DNA from: Filosporella fistucella
Taxonomy: Eukaryota; Ascomycota; Leotiomycetes; Helotiales
Reading direction: 5' to 3'
Length of the DNA stretch: 64,000 bases
NCBI GenBank assembly: GCA_030077755.1
Contig: JAQJZZ010000008.1
Location: 1,984,001-2,048,000, forward strand
Under the pieces are notes generated by a model. That model worked only from the letters and a program-made list of their open reading frames with translations. It had not been told where the DNA came from and made no database searches. The number at the start of each line of letters is the position of its first letter. Position 1 is the first letter of the stretch. Below, piece after piece: positions 59,610-64,000 of the stretch. A program made the position numbers and the translations under genes.

Positions 59610-62600
59610 ATGGCATATTCGTACCAAGGACGCGAAATAGTTGCTGCGACGGGGGAGGTATACGAAAGACAACCCCGCCAACCAGCAGGGACAGCTTTGT
59701 CATTGCGTAGGAGAAGTCCCATCACGTTCGGAGGCAAGAGAAATCGGTTTGGAATTCGAATTGATACCTTACCAGACTATGATGGCGCAAGTTCAAGTTC
59801 TGGCAAAAGCGCTCAGAGCGCTGTCAGTGCGGCTGGATCTGCACCTGCACCAGTCCCCTCAATGGGAAGTGGGAACTGGATGAACTCCAGAAGTCGCAGC
59901 GGAATTGGTCTTGGAGAAGCATTTGCACGAACAGATGAAAACGGTGGATACAGGCCGAAGACTGCACCAGAATCAATAGGATCGGACTTCGAAAACCATC
60001 CATATACCACCAGAGATAGTCATCTGCCAATTTCGAACGCGTACGCGACCGGCGCTACAGAATATTCAAGTCCGCCAAAGATTATTAACAATATGCCGGC
60101 AAGAGCTGAAGTCGGAGAGAGAAGGAGGACACCTGCACCAGAGGATAACGAAAGCGAATCCTCAGACGCACGACAAGGCAGCCCAAGTCCATTTCCAAGG
60201 AAGGGGAGAGGCTGGCATTATCGTGGGGACCGTCCTCCCCAGAAAGAGGCACCTAAAAGGGTGGCCAGAGAGTATACTGATGAAGAGTATGCTCAACGAA
60301 ATGCGGCACTCGAGAGACGACGGGCGCGAGATAGGGCGGCTGCGTTCAGTAATGTACCTCAAGTACCAAAGAAAATTGAGCTGCCTGCCTACCTTAGAAA
60401 CAATGTTGGACCGAAGGTTGCAGAAACAACAAGGACTCTGGCGAGGAAGGCGAGTACTGGGAGCTTTGAGAAATCACCAGCAAATGCGAAGTTAAACATT
60501 TCCGAAGATTCTGGGATCGCGCAAAGCTCGGAGAGAAAGATGAGTACCAGCAGTTTTGGTGACGATGCATTGCAAAGGGTCGAAAAAAATTCTGTCGATA
60601 ACCACTACGAACCTGCACCCATTAAAACAATGGCCAACGACTTCGATAACGAGCCATTACCTCCTGTGAGATACCCAGCATCTTGGGGAACGCGAGCCTC
60701 ACGACGACCGGGCTGGATGCAAAAAATCTTATCACCAGATAATTCGCTGGAGATTAAAAGCACTGGGGAAGCACCAATTGAGTCGCAGCAAGCTGCAGCA
60801 GATACTCCTCTACCAACCATAGAGATTGAATCGTCTCAGCAAGAACCCACACCGCCCTCATCGCGTCCGGTATCAGCACAACCAAACAACGAATCCCCAG
60901 AAAAAAGCAGAATGTGGGCAGCCGATGCTGATTTTACGGCGCAATCCCTACAACTATCCACGAGTCCAATGCTTCGAGTGCGGTCCACAAAGCTTGATGA
61001 GATACGAGAAAGAGAAATTCAGAGCTTGACAGCTCGAGCTGTCGCTACAAACAGACTCGAGGAAATAAGAGAGCGAAATTCAGAGGAAAGATCTCTCCGG
61101 GAACCGAGCCCAGCACCAAAGCCGGAAGAACCTGAAGAACCCGAATATCACGAGCGAACAATATTGGAGGAAGAGGGATACCCTATTCCAAATACGCCTA
61201 TAACGGTGTTCCCATACAACTCATACCGCCCTAAGCTCGGGACCTCTGAAGCTAATAATGATCGACCTAGCCATAAAAGAGAAGACTCTTACGATGTATT
61301 AAAGAAGCTTTCTAGAGTTCTCAGCCAGAGTCCCGTGCCAGAACAGGATCCGACTGATGAGAAAGAGCAAGATCATAAGACATCGCCAGAAAAGGCTAAT
61401 TCTAAAGAACTGGAAACCGCCATCGAAACACCGATTGAGCCAGTCAAGAGAACTGTCCCCAAAGCGGCCGGGAAGGCTGTTGAGCAACTAACAGGCCAAG
61501 AGGCAGAAATGCCAAACAATGATCCCGAGCTGAACGTGGAAGAAAAACCATTACAGAGCCGACTGGAAAAACGGCGAGCGGAAAGATTGGCCGCGAAAGA
61601 AGAAGCAGCAACTACCGAGAAGAAAACAATTGACCCTCCCATGGAGAAACCAGCGGACCGAACCTTGGATAGGCCACATGAACGCAGGAGAAATATCACA
61701 GGACTAGAGGTTGATGAGGGTAAACGTCGCAGTACAGCGAGCACCCCAAAATCGGATGTTGACCCAGAAGAGCGGATTACCGCTGAGGCGAAGCTATTCG
61801 AGTTACAAGATAATAAGTCTGAAAGGAATTCTCTTCATATTCCATCCCGATCTCCATCTCCTTCTAATGATGGGAATTTTGATGAGACACCAAAACCGAA
61901 GGCAGATCCTTTGTCCCTTCCTACACCAAGAGTAACAGGGGCATTCATTGAAACACCTGCACCTATTGCTCGAATGGCTAGAAAGCAACGATCCATTTCA
62001 CCTTCATATGAGATTGTTGATCCTGTCGAAAATATTTCATCTTCGGATGGTTCAAGCAAAGAATCTAAAATTGAACCTTCAAATTCACTGTCAACGGCGC
62101 AACCTACCGGACCTCTAGAACCATCAAGAATTACCTCACGACGACATAGTGAGTCACGAAGCGCATCCTCCGGACGAGCATCTATAGAATCTCAACGAAT
62201 CACACAACGACGGCCACTCATAAACACTGCTCGTCCCAAGACTGCCGCGGAAGATCTGCGACGCATCCAACAAGAGGCTGGTGTGGAAGATTCCACATTG
62301 GACGATTTTCAAACTCAGGTCTCCCATGACAGCGCGTTAGTAGCCACAGGGAGAGATACTCGCGATCCTCTTCTCGATCTGGATTATGACGACGAAGATT
62401 TACTGCTATCCGTGACCGAAAGGGAAAGGAGGATTGAGCGGATTCTCTTGGCTAGAATGGAGCAGCGTCTCAGAAATACCTCTTCGAGTATTCGTGATGC
62501 CAGGCATGGCATTGAGCGCATATTGGATCATGAAGTTGCAAGTGGACCACGCAAAGCAAAAGACGACCCACATGCCCTCACTTTCAGCGTTCAGCTGAAT

Positions 62601-63026
62601 CTGCCTCGTCTTTGGATCAATTATCCCGAAGCTACCCCGCGGGGTCGTTTTGGCCGTCTCTGGAGCAGGAATTGGAAGTTCACCTGGTTGGGGTTTATCA
62701 TTGCTCTGTTCGTAGGATGGTATATTGCCGAAAGCGCCATGTGCGAAGCATTTTGCCATCCTATCAACTCAAGTACAAACGATTGGTCGCCTTCAGATCC
62801 GTTTTTTCCTTGGGCCATTCCTACAAAATTGGACCAGTGGACCGGAGAGATTGTGAGCACTGCTGCTGTAACTGTGGGAGAGGCTTTGCATGAATGGTAT
62901 GACCCGGGTTACAAGAAGAGGCCAATATGGAATCCCTGGTGGGGCTATAGAGGAGGGCCGATTGGCATCCAAAGGCCACCGGTCACAAACACTTTTAATG
63001 ATGACGAGATATGGAATGACGATTGA
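59610..63026 (+). CDS. Large disordered protein with a conserved single-pass membrane C-terminus
   Basis: One open frame of 1,138 aa; I do not recognise a named family. The N-terminus (MAYSYQGREIVAATGEVYER, SLRRRSPITFGGKRNRFGIR) looks conserved. Residues 60-900 are polar, rich in Ser, Pro, Glu, Arg and Lys, with possible short coiled-coil stretches (LDEIREREIQSLTAR, LEEIRERNSEERS). A folded part begins near 960: DDEDLLLSVTERERRIERIL, LARMEQRLRNTSSSIRDA, then LTFSVQLNLPRLWIN. The single membrane helix is WLGFIIALFVGWYIAESAMC (about 1031-1050). It is followed by about 90 residues rich in Trp and Pro (DWSPSDPFFPWAIP, HEWYDPGYKKRPIWNPWWGY) ending DDEIWNDD. The layout recalls nuclear-envelope or spindle-pole-body anchors, where a long cytosolic or nuclear arm meets a short lumenal tail; this is inference only. 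Confidence 0.78.
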   Translation: MAYSYQGREIVAATGEVYERQPRQPAGTALSLRRRSPITFGGKRNRFGIRIDTLPDYDGASSSSGKSAQSAVSAAGSAPAPVPSMGSGNWMNSRSRSGIGLGEAFARTDENGGYRPKTAPESIGSDFENHPYTTRDSHLPISNAYATGATEYSSPPKIINNMPARAEVGERRRTPAPEDNESESSDARQGSPSPFPRKGRGWHYRGDRPPQKEAPKRVAREYTDEEYAQRNAALERRRARDRAAAFSNVPQVPKKIELPAYLRNNVGPKVAETTRTLARKASTGSFEKSPANAKLNISEDSGIAQSSERKMSTSSFGDDALQRVEKNSVDNHYEPAPIKTMANDFDNEPLPPVRYPASWGTRASRRPGWMQKILSPDNSLEIKSTGEAPIESQQAAADTPLPTIEIESSQQEPTPPSSRPVSAQPNNESPEKSRMWAADADFTAQSLQLSTSPMLRVRSTKLDEIREREIQSLTARAVATNRLEEIRERNSEERSLREPSPAPKPEEPEEPEYHERTILEEEGYPIPNTPITVFPYNSYRPKLGTSEANNDRPSHKREDSYDVLKKLSRVLSQSPVPEQDPTDEKEQDHKTSPEKANSKELETAIETPIEPVKRTVPKAAGKAVEQLTGQEAEMPNNDPELNVEEKPLQSRLEKRRAERLAAKEEAATTEKKTIDPPMEKPADRTLDRPHERRRNITGLEVDEGKRRSTASTPKSDVDPEERITAEAKLFELQDNKSERNSLHIPSRSPSPSNDGNFDETPKPKADPLSLPTPRVTGAFIETPAPIARMARKQRSISPSYEIVDPVENISSSDGSSKESKIEPSNSLSTAQPTGPLEPSRITSRRHSESRSASSGRASIESQRITQRRPLINTARPKTAAEDLRRIQQEAGVEDSTLDDFQTQVSHDSALVATGRDTRDPLLDLDYDDEDLLLSVTERERRIERILLARMEQRLRNTSSSIRDARHGIERILDHEVASGPRKAKDDPHALTFSVQLNLPRLWINYPEATPRGRFGRLWSRNWKFTWLGFIIALFVGWYIAESAMCEAFCHPINSSTNDWSPSDPFFPWAIPTKLDQWTGEIVSTAAVTVGEALHEWYDPGYKKRPIWNPWWGYRGGPIGIQRPPVTNTFNDDEIWNDD

Positions 63027-63325
63027 TGAATGTGAGGAGTTGGAGTATAAACGGTTGGGATAGGACTAGGATTACAGGACACCGGGAAGGCGTTTGGCGC
63101 ATATACTTGATTTGAATTTGGATATGGATTACATGGAGGTTTTTGAAGAGGATAACTCAACCTCAGCATGGACAGGACCATTGTATTGTATTGTACATTT
63201 AGGCTTGAGGGTGGATGTGTCATTCGAAGTGTATAACTCTGACACGGATACCAATCTAAGTTCAGTCCTGAAAGGATCAAGTTCCAACTTCTGTGTGATC
63301 TATTCCAAACTCGAACCATAAGCTT
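63027..63325. other. Convergent intergenic region
   Basis: A short 3' flank between the 1,138-aa gene (+) and the sulfotransferase-like gene (-). It includes a small ATTGT repeat at 63180-63195. Confidence 0.4.
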
Positions 63326-63896
63326 TCAGGACAATTTACTCTTCTGAACCATCCAAAAAGCACCAAACGCAACAAGTGCCGCTCCTCCCAGTCCAACAAA
63401 CACTTTCCAACCCGTCTCCTTCATCCTCCTCAAATGATACCTCCTCGTCATCTCCTCAAACTCCTTCATAGCATTTCCCCTCGGGAACGGCATATCAGGG
63501 ATTTCCTTCCCCAAAAACTTACACAACTTCTCCCATCCATCACCCACCTCAAACACCAGCAATCTCTCTTCCTGTCCCTTACAGATCTCCTTCACCCTCT
63601 GCTCATGTTCCCTAAAAATTCTCTTTCCATTCTCCTTGAAATTTCCTTCCCATTGCACATCCCATATTCTCCACGCTTTGAAATGGAAGAGCCGGCCGGA
63701 GGGATGACATAGATTTATTAGTGTGAAGAGGAGAGAGTGGCGGGCTGCTTCTACAGAGTGGAGGACAGAGGTGTGCCAGGCGTCGATGGGTCGAGTGGTG
63801 AGTATTACTTTTGCGGAGGGGTAGGCTGATGCGAGGTCGGTGATAAAGAGGGAGGTGGGGAATTCGGTGGCTGCTGTGCAGTGGCCAAGGAGTTGG
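63326..63896 (-). CDS. Sulfotransferase-like (P-loop) protein, 3' part
   Basis: This is the last exon of a gene that continues beyond the right edge. An acceptor-like ACAAAGCAG precedes 63896. The frame reads QLLGHCTAATEFP, SLFITDLASAYPSAKVILTT, RPIDAWHTSVLHSV, then WEGNFKENGKRIFREHEQRV, RLLVFEVGDGWEKLCKFLGK and IPDMPFPRGNAMKEF. The order AYPxAKVILTTR..DAWxxS..., then LLVFEVxDGWExLCxFLGxxxPxxPFPRxN, is that of the fungal Sulfotransfer_4 family. Many members carry a C-terminal membrane helix as here (VFVGLGGAALVAFGAFWMV), suggesting membrane attachment. The N-terminal P-loop exon is outside the window, so the catalytic site cannot be checked. The exact 5' splice junction is uncertain. Confidence 0.78.
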
Positions 63897-64000
63897 CTGC
63901 TTTGTGTGAGTAGATAATTTCCAGGTAGTTACATCGTTCTCTATAGATCACAATATATGTGATTGGTAGGGGTCATAACTCCCAATCTTCTCTGGTATAT

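Overview
This window is nuclear DNA of a filamentous ascomycete. The genes carry short introns (about 45-60 bp, GTRNGT donors, CTAAC-like branch points, YAG or AAG acceptors), and several families are typical of Pezizomycotina: a DUF7707 GPI protein, an Ish1/Msc1 protein, a DUF7580 protein and a long fungal C2H2 protein. General protein style suggests a Leotiomycete, perhaps of the Sclerotiniaceae, but this is inference; no marker gene was compared.

Layout. 1-13.6 kb: DUF7707 GPI-anchored protein (-), MFS transporter (+), membrane Kelch protein (-), Ish1-repeat stress protein (-) with an 8-nt microexon, small mitochondrial-type protein (-). 13.7-17.2 kb is gene-poor. 17.2-23 kb: phosphoglucomutase (-), oligoribonuclease (-), conserved 557-aa fungal protein (-). 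23-26.4 kb has no convincing gene but holds a diverged tandem duplication and a tRNA-like, possibly SINE-derived segment. 26.4-32.3 kb: two MDR-type oxidoreductases and a small secreted protein. 32.3-36.2 kb is gene-free and repeat-bearing, with a ~560 bp polypurine tract and a 15-bp minisatellite. 36.3-39.3 kb: CSC1/OSCA-type channel (-).

The most unusual part is 40.9-50.5 kb. An 11-exon DUF7580 (kinase-like) gene is divergent, across about 270 bp, from a 5-exon gene for a protein of about 2,098 aa. That protein joins fungal C2H2 fingers, a possible UBX-like ubiquitin fold, a C2 domain, an IML1-type DEP domain, an RWD/UBC-like segment, a further zinc-binding module and a C-terminal RING-H2 finger. 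The RING is complete only when a small last exon is added. This pair is my best candidate for an undescribed fungal signalling or self/non-self system. A UBP16-like deubiquitinase lies next to it.

51-64 kb is housekeeping: UBP16-like protease (-), mitochondrial ribosomal protein bL9m (+), class II fructose-bisphosphate aldolase (+), KES1/OSH4-type oxysterol-binding protein (+), a 1,138-aa disordered protein with a conserved membrane C-terminus (+), and the 3' part of a sulfotransferase-like gene (-) running off the end. Phosphoglucomutase and aldolase serve central carbon metabolism; no biosynthetic cluster is evident. All exon models were built by eye from splice sites and reading-frame phase and lack transcript support.
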